Assembly: GCF_001998865.1 (NCBI RefSeq)
Contig: NZ_CP019607.1
Coordinates: forward strand, 3,539,806 to 3,603,805
Source of the DNA: Tessaracoccus flavescens
Lineage (GTDB): Bacteria > Actinomycetota > Actinomycetes > Propionibacteriales > Propionibacteriaceae
Direction of reading: 5' to 3'
DNA: 64,000 nucleotides
Below the pieces are notes generated by a model, which did not search any database, was not told where the DNA came from, and saw nothing but the letters and a program-made list of their open reading frames with translations. Of this stretch, positions 44,359 to 52,922 are shown in pieces. Numbering within the stretch: position 1 is the first letter of the stretch; each line of letters starts with the position of its first letter. The position numbers and the translations under genes are program-made.

Positions 44359-45827
44359 GCACACGCGAACGACTCACGCCTGAACCACCGAGCTGGCTCG
44401 GCATCCCTCCCTTCCCCGAGGCGGCCAAGGCCGAGCTCGGCAAGGCCCAGCAGCGCAAGAATCTGCGCCACGCCACCGCCACGATCCGGACCAAGCGCGC
44501 AATCCGTGCCGCTGAGGTCGACAACTGGGAGGAGCTGCGCACCGCGGCAGCCCAGATCAAGGACCGCGTGGGTCGTCACCTGGACCACTACCTCGTCCAG
44601 GCCGAGAAGGCGATGACCGAGGCCGGGATCACCGTGCACTGGGCCCGCGACGGCGACGAGGCTAACCGGATCGTGGGCGAGATCGCCAAGGCGAAGGGCG
44701 TCGACGAGGTCGTCAAGATCAAGTCGATGGTCACGCAGGAGACCGACCTCAACGAGCACCTCGAGGAGATCGGCATCGCCGCCTGGGAGACCGACCTCGC
44801 GGAGCTGATCGTCCAGCTCGGCCACGACCTGCCCAGCCACATCCTCGTCCCCGCGATCCACCGCAACCGCTCCGAGGAGCGCGAGATCTTCACCACGGAG
44901 ATGGGCCGGTACGGCACGCCCGCACCGGAGGGGCTCTCCGACGAGCCGGCCGAGCTCGCGGCCGCCGCCCGCACCCATCTGCGGGAGAAGTTCCTCCGCG
45001 CCAAGATGGCGATCTCCGGCGGCAACTTCATCGTCGCCGAGACGGGCACGCTTGTCATCGTCGAGTCCGAGGGCAACGGGCGCATGTGCCTCACGCTCCC
45101 TGAGACCCTCGTCTCGGTGGTGGGGATCGAGAAGATCCTGCCCACGGTTGAGGACCTCGAGGTGTTCCTGAAGCTGCTTCCGCGCTCCTCCACGGGTGAG
45201 CGGATGAACCCGTACAACTCCTTCTGGACGGGCGTCACCCCCGGTGACGGCCCGCAGGACCTGCACGTGGTGCTGCTCGACAACGGTCGCACCAACGTGC
45301 TCGCCGACCCGGAGGGACGCGCCACCCTGCGCTGCATCCGCTGCTCGGCCTGCCTGAACATCTGCCCGGTGTACGAGCGGGTCGGCGGCCATGCCTACGG
45401 CTCCCCGTACCCGGGACCCATCGGTGCCATCCTCGGCCCGCAGTTGCGCGGGCTGGACGAGGCCCGCGACAGAGCGCTGCCGTACGCCTCGACACTCTGC
45501 GGCGCCTGCAACGAGGTCTGCCCGGTGAAGATCCCCTTCACCGACATCCTCGTCCACCTGAGGCACAAGGTGGCCGAGTACAAGACGTCGAAGCATCCGA
45601 CCGTTGAACAGGGCCTGATGAAGGGCGCGGGCTGGGTCATGTCCGACGGCAGGCACCTCGCGCTCGCGCAGCGGGCCAGCAGGACCGCTGGCCTGCTGGT
45701 GAAGGGTCGCTGGCTCGGCCCCATGCCGATCCCGCTCGCCGGGCGCTGGCTGCAGGCCCGCGACGTCGAGGCCCCGCCGACCGAGACCTTCCGTCAGTGG
45801 TGGAAGAAGAACCGAGGAGACAAGTGA
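44355..45827 (+). CDS. lutB: Lactate utilization protein B, LUD-domain ferredoxin-like protein
   Basis: The 490-residue LutB/LldF subunit has an N-terminal LUD domain (about 60-300, with KSMVTQETDLNEHLEEIGI and AETGTLVIVESEGNGRM) and two 4Fe-4S motifs, CIRCSACLNICPVY and CGACNEVCPVKIP (about 330-395). The C-terminal helical part follows. It should pass electrons between LutA/LutC and the respiratory chain. It is coupled to lutA (ATGA) and to lutC (TGATG, with GAGGAGA as ribosome site). The cysteine sets are complete. Confidence 0.94.
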   Translation: MSTRERLTPEPPSWLGIPPFPEAAKAELGKAQQRKNLRHATATIRTKRAIRAAEVDNWEELRTAAAQIKDRVGRHLDHYLVQAEKAMTEAGITVHWARDGDEANRIVGEIAKAKGVDEVVKIKSMVTQETDLNEHLEEIGIAAWETDLAELIVQLGHDLPSHILVPAIHRNRSEEREIFTTEMGRYGTPAPEGLSDEPAELAAAARTHLREKFLRAKMAISGGNFIVAETGTLVIVESEGNGRMCLTLPETLVSVVGIEKILPTVEDLEVFLKLLPRSSTGERMNPYNSFWTGVTPGDGPQDLHVVLLDNGRTNVLADPEGRATLRCIRCSACLNICPVYERVGGHAYGSPYPGPIGAILGPQLRGLDEARDRALPYASTLCGACNEVCPVKIPFTDILVHLRHKVAEYKTSKHPTVEQGLMKGAGWVMSDGRHLALAQRASRTAGLLVKGRWLGPMPIPLAGRWLQARDVEAPPTETFRQWWKKNRGDK

Positions 45828-46477
45828 TGAGCGCACGCGAAGAGGTGCTGCGCCGGATCCGGCGGGCCACGAAGGACGTCACCGAGCCCGACCCGGCGCT
45901 CGACGTCCCCGTCGACTGGACCTACGGCCGCGCACTGGACACCCCGGACGTCCTCGCCGACTTCGTCGAGAAGGTGGAGGACTACAAGGCGACGGTGGTG
46001 CGCGTCGACGAGGCAGGCGTCGGCCAGGCGATCGTCGATGCCCTCGCCGAGCTCGGTGCGATGAGCACCGTGCTGCCCGACGGCCTTCCCTCCCAATGGG
46101 ACGAGACCGTCGTCGACTCCGGGATCGCGGTGCACCGGGACCATCCGGAGCTGAGCCGCGCCGAGCTCAACGTGATCGACGCCGTCGTGACCACGGCCGC
46201 GGTCGGCATGGCCGACTCGGGCACGATCGCCCTCGACCACGGAGAGGGTCAGGGACGGCGGGCGCTCACCCTGCTCCCCGACCGGCACATCTGCGTGGTG
46301 CGCTCCGACCAGGTGGTCAGCGACGTCCCGGAGGGCATCGCCCGGCTGGCACCCGGGATCCGCTCGCGCCGCCCGGTCACCTGGGTGAGCGGCGGATCGG
46401 CAACCAGTGACATCGAACTCATCCGCGTCGAGGGCGTGCATGGCCCGCGCAGGCTGTGGGTGATCCTGGTCGACTGA
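45827..46477 (+). CDS. lutC: Lactate utilization protein C, LUD domain
   Basis: The 216-residue LutC/LldG protein has a single LUD domain. Typical blocks are DAVVTTAAVGMADSGTIALD, RRALTLLPDRHICVVRSDQV and VSGGSATSDIELIRVEGVHG. It is the third component of the lactate oxidation complex and has no Fe-S motif. It shares one base with the lutB stop and ends the operon, which is followed by a strong terminator. Confidence 0.93.
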   Translation: MSAREEVLRRIRRATKDVTEPDPALDVPVDWTYGRALDTPDVLADFVEKVEDYKATVVRVDEAGVGQAIVDALAELGAMSTVLPDGLPSQWDETVVDSGIAVHRDHPELSRAELNVIDAVVTTAAVGMADSGTIALDHGEGQGRRALTLLPDRHICVVRSDQVVSDVPEGIARLAPGIRSRRPVTWVSGGSATSDIELIRVEGVHGPRRLWVILVD

Positions 46478-46480
46478 CCC

Positions 46481-46529
46481 AGAGACCACAGGGCCCGGCG
46501 GATTGAAGCTCCCGCCGGGCCCTGTCTCT
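46481..46529. terminator. Bidirectional terminator between lutC and parE
   Basis: ACAGGGCCCGGCGG (46488-46501) pairs with CCGCCGGGCCCTGT (46512-46525); flanking AGAGAC/GTCTCT can extend the stem. Confidence 0.85.
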
Positions 46530-46533
46530 GTGC

Positions 46534-48609
46534 TCAGGCGTCGATGCGGTCGGCCTCGAGCGCGTAGGCCCCCTCGACGATGAACTCCTTGCGCGGGGCG
46601 ACGTCGTTGCCCATCAGCATCTCGAAGACCCGTTCGGCGTTCGCCGCGTCATCGACGGTCAGCCTGCGCAGGGTGCGATGACGCGGGCTCATGGTGGTGT
46701 CCGCCAGCTGGTCCGCGTCCATCTCGCCAAGGCCCTTGTAGCGCTGCGGTTCCTTGAACTTCTGGCCGCGCTTGGTCAGCTCGGCGAGCTTGCGCTGGTA
46801 CTCGGCGTCGGAGTACGTGTAGATGTACTTGTCCAACCCCTTCTTCGGGTTGATCAGCTCGAAGCGGTGTAGAGGCGGCACCGCCGAGAAAACGCGGCCA
46901 GCCTCCACGAGCGGGCGCATGTAACGGAAGAACAGCGTGGCGAGCAGGCAACGGATGTGGGCACCGTCCGAGTCGGCGTCGGCCATGAAGATGACCTTGC
47001 CGTAGCGGGCGCTCTCCGGGTCGAAGGTGCGTCCCGAACCGGCACCGACGACCTGGATGATCGACGCACACTCGGCGTTCTTCAGCATGTCGCCGACAGA
47101 GGCCTTCTGCACGTTGAGGATCTTTCCCCGGATCGGCAGCAGAGCCTGGAACTCGGAGTTGCGCGCGACATTTGCCGTGCCGAGCGCCGAGTCGCCCTCG
47201 ACGATGAACAGTTCGGTCGCGTCGACGTTGTTCGAGCGGCAGTCCTTCAGCTTGGGGGGAAGGCTCGAGCTCTCGAGCGCGTTCTTGCGTCGCTGGTTCT
47301 CCTTGTGCGCCCGCGCCTGGACGCGGGTGCGCGACGCGGAGACCACCTTCTCCTGCAGGGTGCGTGCAAGTTGGCGCGTCTTCGGCGCGCTGAGGAAAGT
47401 CCCCATCTCGGACTCGACGACCTTCGCGACGAGGCGCTGCACAGGCGGGGTGCCGAGCACCTCCTTCGTCTGACCCTCAAACTGCGGTTCGGCGAGCCGG
47501 ACCGTCACGACCGCAGTGAGACCCTCGAGGCAGTCGTCCTTGACAATCTCCTCGCCCGCCTTGAGCAGGCCGCGGGTGCCCTCGAACGACTTCACGAAGG
47601 CCTTCGTCAGCCCGCGCTCGAAGCCGCTGACGTGGGTGCCGCCCTTGGGGGTGGCGATGATGTTGACGAAGGAGCGCAGCACCGAATCGTAGCCTGTCCC
47701 CCAGCGCACCGCGATGTCGATCTCGAGGTCGCGTTCGACGTCGGTGGCGGTCATCGAGCCCGCCTCGTCGAGCATGGGGACCGTCTCGACGAAGGAATCG
47801 CGGCCCTGCAGGCGGATCACGTCCGTGAGCGGCGCGTCGGGTGCGAGGAAGTCGGCGAACTCGGTGATCCCGCCCTCGTGCAGGAAGGACTGCTTCGACG
47901 GTTCGGGACCCCGGTCGTCGTCGACCTCGATCTTGAGGCCCGGCACGAGGAAGGAGGTCTGGCGGGCCCGGTCGTGCAGCTGGTTGATCGACAGTTCGGC
48001 GTCGGCGAGGAAGATCTGGCGGTCGGGCCAGTACCTGACCCGCGTGCCGGTCTTGGCCTTTGCCACCCGACCAACCTTGCGCAGCCCGGACTGCGGGGTG
48101 AACGCCGCGTCGGGACCGTCGCCGTCGAAGACACCGGGGACGCCTCGCCGGAAGCTCATCTCCCAGGTGGAACCGCCGCGGTCGACCTGGACGTCGAGTC
48201 GCGAGCTGAGGGCGTTGACCACGGAGGCACCGACGCCGTGCAGGCCGCCGGTGGCGTTGTACGACGAGTTGCCGAACTTGCCGCCCGCGTGGAGCTTGGT
48301 GAAGACCACCTCGACGCCGGAGAGGCCGGTGCGCGGCTCGGTGTCGACCGGAATGCCGCGCGCATGGTCGTGCACGATGATCGACCCGTCGGCCGCGAGG
48401 GTGACCTCGATCTCTTCGCCGAAGCCGGAGAGCGCCTCGTCGACCGCGTTGTCGATGATCTCCCAGAGGCAGTGCATCAGTCCCCTGGTGTCGGTGGATC
48501 CGATGTACATGGCGGGGCGCTTGCGGACGGCCTCGAGGCCTTCCAGGACGAGGAGGTTCTTCGCCTCGTAGTCGCGCGAGTGCTGCTGCTTGCTCTTGGG
48601 GGTCTGCAC
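46534..48609 (-). CDS. parE: DNA topoisomerase IV subunit B (ParE-type)
   Basis: The 691-residue ATPase subunit has a GHKL domain (MYIGSTDTRGLMHCLWEIID, DNAVDEALSGFG, HDHARGIPVDTE, GGLHGVGASVVNALS), a transducer domain with the ATP-lid Lys, and a TOPRIM domain with ELFIVEGDSALG and MADADSDGAHIRCLL. The C-terminal FKEPQRYKGLGEMDADQLAD is standard. It pairs with ParC to decatenate and relax DNA. The start is placed at 48609 (MQTPKSKQQHSRDYEAKNLL). Convergent with lutC across a terminator. No GyrB-specific insertion is visible. Confidence 0.94.
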   Translation of the reverse strand: MQTPKSKQQHSRDYEAKNLLVLEGLEAVRKRPAMYIGSTDTRGLMHCLWEIIDNAVDEALSGFGEEIEVTLAADGSIIVHDHARGIPVDTEPRTGLSGVEVVFTKLHAGGKFGNSSYNATGGLHGVGASVVNALSSRLDVQVDRGGSTWEMSFRRGVPGVFDGDGPDAAFTPQSGLRKVGRVAKAKTGTRVRYWPDRQIFLADAELSINQLHDRARQTSFLVPGLKIEVDDDRGPEPSKQSFLHEGGITEFADFLAPDAPLTDVIRLQGRDSFVETVPMLDEAGSMTATDVERDLEIDIAVRWGTGYDSVLRSFVNIIATPKGGTHVSGFERGLTKAFVKSFEGTRGLLKAGEEIVKDDCLEGLTAVVTVRLAEPQFEGQTKEVLGTPPVQRLVAKVVESEMGTFLSAPKTRQLARTLQEKVVSASRTRVQARAHKENQRRKNALESSSLPPKLKDCRSNNVDATELFIVEGDSALGTANVARNSEFQALLPIRGKILNVQKASVGDMLKNAECASIIQVVGAGSGRTFDPESARYGKVIFMADADSDGAHIRCLLATLFFRYMRPLVEAGRVFSAVPPLHRFELINPKKGLDKYIYTYSDAEYQRKLAELTKRGQKFKEPQRYKGLGEMDADQLADTTMSPRHRTLRRLTVDDAANAERVFEMLMGNDVAPRKEFIVEGAYALEADRIDA

Positions 48610-48734
48610 CGGTTCAGATTACCCGCACCCGCCGACGTACTCCGCAAGCGAAACGCCAGCGGAGCTTGGCCGGGAACATTGTGTGGCCCGGGTACGTTGG
48701 ACACTGTAGAAAGAGAACAGAACGGGAGGCCACC

Positions 48735-48935
48735 ATGACCGAACTCGCTACGGACCCCACCCTGACCGCGATCGACCGCTGTGACCGATGCGGAGCCCAG
48801 GCCTACCTCCGCGTCTTCCTCCGCTCCGGCGGTGAGCTGCTCTTCTGCGCCCACCACGCCGCGGCGCACCGGGAGAAGCTGAACGAGGTCGCGAGCCGGA
48901 TCCAGGACGAGACGGCCAGGCTCAGCCAGCAGTGA
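48735..48935 (+). CDS. Small DUF7455 family protein with a zinc-ribbon-like motif
   Basis: The 66-residue protein has the pattern DRCDRCGAQAYLRVFL, then LLFCAHHAAAHREKL, with Cys, Cys, Cys and His placed to bind one zinc ion, followed by a helical tail. This family is widespread in actinobacteria and of unknown function. The ATG at 48735 has GGGAGG about 6 nt upstream. It is divergent from parE, 125 bp away. Its last 14 bp overlap the 3' end of the convergent nudC gene, so antisense interference is possible. Confidence 0.85.
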   Translation: MTELATDPTLTAIDRCDRCGAQAYLRVFLRSGGELLFCAHHAAAHREKLNEVASRIQDETARLSQQ

Positions 48936-49752
48936 GCCAGCGCTCGATCAGGTGACGGGCGATCGACGCCCCACCTGGCAGCACAACTTCACCAGAGGAC
49001 ACGGCGGCGGCGAGATCCGCGCGGGTGTGATAGGCACCCTCGACGATCTCGTCGCCGTCGACGTGTATCCGGGAGTCGACGGCGCGCGCCTCGAAGCCGA
49101 GCATCAGCGAACGCGGCATCGGCCACGGCTGGCTGCTGACGTAGCTGAGCGAGGCGAGCCGGACGCCCACCTCCTCGAACACCTCGCGGTGGCAGGCCTG
49201 TTCGGCCGACTCCCCCGCCTCCATGAAGCCGGCGATGATCGACACCCGGCGCTGCGGCCACGCCGAGTTCCTGGCGAGCAGGAGCCTGTCGTCCGGATCG
49301 GTGATCGCCACGATGATGCTCGGATCCATGCGCGCGAAGGCGAGCGAGCCGCACGCGGTGCAGCGCCTCCGGGCACCGCCGAGGTCGGGCACCGTCGGTT
49401 CCCCGCACCGCTCGCAGGCGGGCGACGTCGCGTGCCAGCGGGTGAGGAAGACCGCTGCGGCTAGCGGATCGTGCTCGCCCTCCGGGGCCTCGCGCCACGT
49501 GACCGACTCCCCGTCGATGCCTGCGACCGGCCGCACGAACCACGCCCTGCCCTCGAAGACGCCGAGGTAGATGTCGTCCGGTCCGCGCGGACCCCTCGTG
49601 TTCTCGGTGACCGGGCTGGCGTCGCGGGCGGCGATCTGCCCGTCACCGTCGACGCGCAGCACCACCCCGTGCCGCCACGCGAGGTCGAGCTGTTCCTCGG
49701 AGCGGGCAAGCGGCACCCGGTCGAGCGCCGACGGCTGGTTCCAGTGGCTCAC
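48922..49752 (-). CDS. nudC: NAD(+) diphosphatase NudC
   Basis: The 276-residue protein hydrolyses NAD(H) to NMN(H) and AMP and can remove NAD caps from RNA. It has the zinc-ribbon cysteines CERCGEP and CTACGS, the Nudix box GFMEAGESAEQACHREVFEE followed by VGV, and the NudC-specific SQPWPMPRSLMLGF. The GTG start at 49752 overlaps the adnB stop (GTGA). The open frame upstream is an antisense shadow. NudC after adnB is also the mycobacterial order (Rv3199c, with Rv3201c-Rv3202c). Confidence 0.93.
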   Translation of the reverse strand: MSHWNQPSALDRVPLARSEEQLDLAWRHGVVLRVDGDGQIAARDASPVTENTRGPRGPDDIYLGVFEGRAWFVRPVAGIDGESVTWREAPEGEHDPLAAAVFLTRWHATSPACERCGEPTVPDLGGARRRCTACGSLAFARMDPSIIVAITDPDDRLLLARNSAWPQRRVSIIAGFMEAGESAEQACHREVFEEVGVRLASLSYVSSQPWPMPRSLMLGFEARAVDSRIHVDGDEIVEGAYHTRADLAAAVSSGEVVLPGGASIARHLIERWLTAG

Positions 49753-52700
49753 CCGTTGTCTCCTGCCTGCAGGGCGGCGTCGATCAGGGCGTCGGGCGCC
49801 TCGACCATCCGGAGTTGATCGACGAGCACGTGGTAGAACGCGGCTGCGACCCGTGCCGGGTCGACTCCGCGGGCCTCCGCCCACGCCTGACGGTACACCG
49901 CGAGCTGCAGCGGGTCGGCTCGTCGGGCCGAGGTCTTCCAGTCGACCACCAGGTAGTCGAACTCGCCGCTCCATGCGTAGACGGCGTCGATCCGGCCGCG
50001 GAGGATGTGCGCACCGCGCCGCATCAGGAACGGAACCTCCACCCCGATGGGAGCCCGGTCCGCGAACTGCCCACGCTCGAAGGCCTCGACCAGCCGGGTC
50101 AGCTCCTCCGGCTCGGCCGTCGGTTCGGACTCGACCTCGTCGAAGGCGACCGGCAGCTCGAAGCGTTCCTGCAACCAGGCGTGGAAGCGGGTGCCGACGC
50201 GGGCCTCGGTCGACGGAGGTCTCGGCATCCGACGCAGCAGGGTCGTCGCGAACTGGGCAGGGTCGTTGCGCAGCGCCATCAGGGCCGTCGCCGAGAGTCC
50301 GTCGGGCAGTTCGACCGAGCGGTCACGGCGCCGGGCGAGCAGGTCGGCGAGGTGTCGGGCCGAGTCGTCCCAGGACGCCACCTGCGCTGCCTCCTCCTCG
50401 GTCAGCGTTCCCGACTCCCAGGCCCAGGCGTCGCGCGTGGCCTCATCCTCGCCCGCCACCTCGCGGGCCTGCCTGACAAGGGCGCCTGCGGCCCTTCTGC
50501 GGGTCAGCGCCTCCGGATCGGGGCTGGAGGGCCACTCCATTCTCGCCGGCTCGGCTGGGACGGGGTTCTCGTCGAGGCCACGGTTGGCCTCGTCGAAGAA
50601 GGTGCCGATCGCCTCTGCCGCCGCGCGGATGACGGAGAAGTACACAGACTCCCGGCGCGGCCTGACGTTGCCAGGGGTCCACACGTGGGCCGAGGCGACG
50701 AGGAGCTGCTTCGCCCGTGTCGCCGCGACGTAGGCCAACCGGTCCTCCGACAGCCGGTGCTCTACCTTGAGCGCATCGCGGTAGGCGCCGAGCCCGTCCT
50801 TGGTGTAGTCGTGCAGCTGCGGGATCGCGGACGCGTCGCCGCGCAGCGTTGCCGGGAGCGTCTGCGCCCGGCTCGGCCACACCCCCGAACGCGACTCGGA
50901 GGGAAACACCTTGTCGACGAGGCTGGGCAGGTAGACCGTGTCCCATTCGAGGCCCTTTGCCCGGTGCACCGTCATCAGCTTCACGGAGTCGTCCTCGCTG
51001 GGCACCGCCTGCATCAGCCCCTCGCCGAAGTCCTCCTCGGCGTCGAGGTAGGCGAGCAGGCCGGTGAGCGACCCGTCGCCGTCGACGTCGGTGTAGCTGG
51101 CCACCTCGGCCAGGAACCGGGCCACCTGGCCGGTGTCGTGACCGGTCGACAGCAGTTCGGCTTCGAGGCCGAGGGTGGCGATGACGCGGGTGACCAGGTC
51201 GGCCACCGGCTCCGCGGCGTGCCGCCGTAGCCCGGAGATCTCTGCGTGGAAGCGCGCCAACCGCTCACGGCCCGCGCCGCTGATGGGCGCCTCTCCCGGA
51301 TCCGCGACGGCGTCGAGCAGGCAGACGCTCTCCCCAGGATCAGCCTGGGTGACCGCGTGCACCAGCGCCTCGTCGAAGCCGGAGGGCGGTGTCGCCTGGG
51401 TCGCCAGCTCCTGCGACCGCCTGCCGAGCGCCTCGAGATCTGCCAGGCCGATCGACCAGCGCGGCCCGCTCAGCAGCGCGACGACGTCGGGATTGGCGGT
51501 GACGTCGTCGAGCACCCGCAGCGTCGAGACGATAGGTGCGATCTCGGGCAGGCCGAGCAGGCCGCCGAGGCCAACGATCTCCACGGGGACGTCCCGGTCG
51601 CGCAGCGCCTCGAAGATGGGCGCGAGCAGGCCGTTGCGCCGGACGAGGACCGCCTGGTCGGCCCAGGTCACGCCGGTCGCGTGGCGTCCGATGACCGTCT
51701 CGACCAGCCAGTCGACCTCGTCGCGGAAGGTGTCGAACGTGGCGGCGGCCACCGCACCGGGGGGCGCTGTCTGCGGGGCGACGAGCGCGACCCCCTGCTC
51801 GCCCGGTTCGGCCCGCAACCCGGCCGCCAGCGCATTGCCGACGTCGAGAATGCGCTGGCCGCTGCGGCGGTTGATGCTGAGGCTGAGCCGCGAGGCAGGT
51901 GAACCGTCGCCGCGGCGGAACTGGTAGGGGAACTCGAGGATGTTGCCCGCTGCCGCACCGCGCCAACCGTAGATCGCCTGGTACGGGTCGCCGACGGCGG
52001 TGACGGGGAACCCCATCGCGTCGGAGCTCGGTGGACCCGTGAAGAGGGCCCGCAGCAGTTGGGCCTGCGCCGACGACGTGTCCTGGTACTCGTCGAGCAG
52101 CACGACCCTGAACCTGTCGCGCAGCTCTCTTCCCACCTCGGGCACCTGGGTGACGAGCCGGACGGCCTCCCGGAGCTGATCGGCGAACTCGACGACGCCG
52201 AGGCGCCGTTTCAGTTCCTGATACTGCTGCACCAGTTGCATCAGCTCGCGCCGCTCGGCACCGGCGTCGAGGGCCGCCGCGACGTCGCGCATCGTCTTTC
52301 CCCGGTAGAGGGGGGCCTCCGCGAAGCGCTGATCTGCCCGTCTGGTCTCCTCGAGGACGGCCTCGGCGTCGACAAGGTGGGACTGCATCTCGGCGTCGAG
52401 GGCGAGGATCCGCTCGGGGATCGAGTGGTGGCTGAGCCGGCTGATGCTGCGGAAGGGGCCAGGTGCGTCGGCGACCACCCGGGTCGCCAGCCGGAACCGG
52501 CTCGCCCCCGTCACCATCACCGGGTCGCGGTCGATGCCGATCCTGAGGCCGAACTCGGAGACGAGGCGCGCGGCGAACGAGTCGTAGGTCATCACCAGTT
52601 CGGCACCCTCGCCGTCGGCACCGGTCAGCACCCCCGCCCTGGAGAGGGCGCTGGAGATCCGCTCCGCCAGCTCGGCAGCCGCCTTGCGCGTGAAGGTGAG

Positions 52701-52922
52701 GCCAAGCACCTGGTCGGGTCTGACCTGACCGGTGCCGACGAGCCAGACGACCCGCGCGGCCATCACCGTCGTCTTGCCGCTGCCCGCGCCCGCGATCACG
52801 ACCGCCGGCTCGAGCGGGGCGGTGATGGCGTCGAGCTGCTCCTCGGAGAACGGGATCTGCAGGGCGTCGACGAGTTGTTCGCGGGTGCTGAGCAGGGCAC
52901 GGCGGATAGGATGGATCGTCAT
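49749..52922 (-). CDS. adnB: AdnB, helicase-nuclease subunit of the actinobacterial recombination complex
   Basis: The 1057-residue protein has a UvrD-like SF1 motor: Walker A AGAGSGKTT (about 44-52), GLTFTRKAAAELAERI, Walker B VLLDEYQDTS, VGDPYQAIYGWRGA (motif III), VKLMTVHRAKGLEWDTVYLP (motif V) and AYVAATRAKQLL (motif VI). A RecB-like nuclease domain ends it, with LRGRIDAVYAW, YLVVDWKTS and QLAVYRQAWAEA. With AdnA it resects double-strand breaks, as RecBCD does elsewhere. All motor and nuclease motifs are intact. ATG 52922 has GGAAAGG upstream and overlaps the adnA stop. Confidence 0.93.
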   Translation of the reverse strand: MTIHPIRRALLSTREQLVDALQIPFSEEQLDAITAPLEPAVVIAGAGSGKTTVMAARVVWLVGTGQVRPDQVLGLTFTRKAAAELAERISSALSRAGVLTGADGEGAELVMTYDSFAARLVSEFGLRIGIDRDPVMVTGASRFRLATRVVADAPGPFRSISRLSHHSIPERILALDAEMQSHLVDAEAVLEETRRADQRFAEAPLYRGKTMRDVAAALDAGAERRELMQLVQQYQELKRRLGVVEFADQLREAVRLVTQVPEVGRELRDRFRVVLLDEYQDTSSAQAQLLRALFTGPPSSDAMGFPVTAVGDPYQAIYGWRGAAAGNILEFPYQFRRGDGSPASRLSLSINRRSGQRILDVGNALAAGLRAEPGEQGVALVAPQTAPPGAVAAATFDTFRDEVDWLVETVIGRHATGVTWADQAVLVRRNGLLAPIFEALRDRDVPVEIVGLGGLLGLPEIAPIVSTLRVLDDVTANPDVVALLSGPRWSIGLADLEALGRRSQELATQATPPSGFDEALVHAVTQADPGESVCLLDAVADPGEAPISGAGRERLARFHAEISGLRRHAAEPVADLVTRVIATLGLEAELLSTGHDTGQVARFLAEVASYTDVDGDGSLTGLLAYLDAEEDFGEGLMQAVPSEDDSVKLMTVHRAKGLEWDTVYLPSLVDKVFPSESRSGVWPSRAQTLPATLRGDASAIPQLHDYTKDGLGAYRDALKVEHRLSEDRLAYVAATRAKQLLVASAHVWTPGNVRPRRESVYFSVIRAAAEAIGTFFDEANRGLDENPVPAEPARMEWPSSPDPEALTRRRAAGALVRQAREVAGEDEATRDAWAWESGTLTEEEAAQVASWDDSARHLADLLARRRDRSVELPDGLSATALMALRNDPAQFATTLLRRMPRPPSTEARVGTRFHAWLQERFELPVAFDEVESEPTAEPEELTRLVEAFERGQFADRAPIGVEVPFLMRRGAHILRGRIDAVYAWSGEFDYLVVDWKTSARRADPLQLAVYRQAWAEARGVDPARVAAAFYHVLVDQLRMVEAPDALIDAALQAGDNG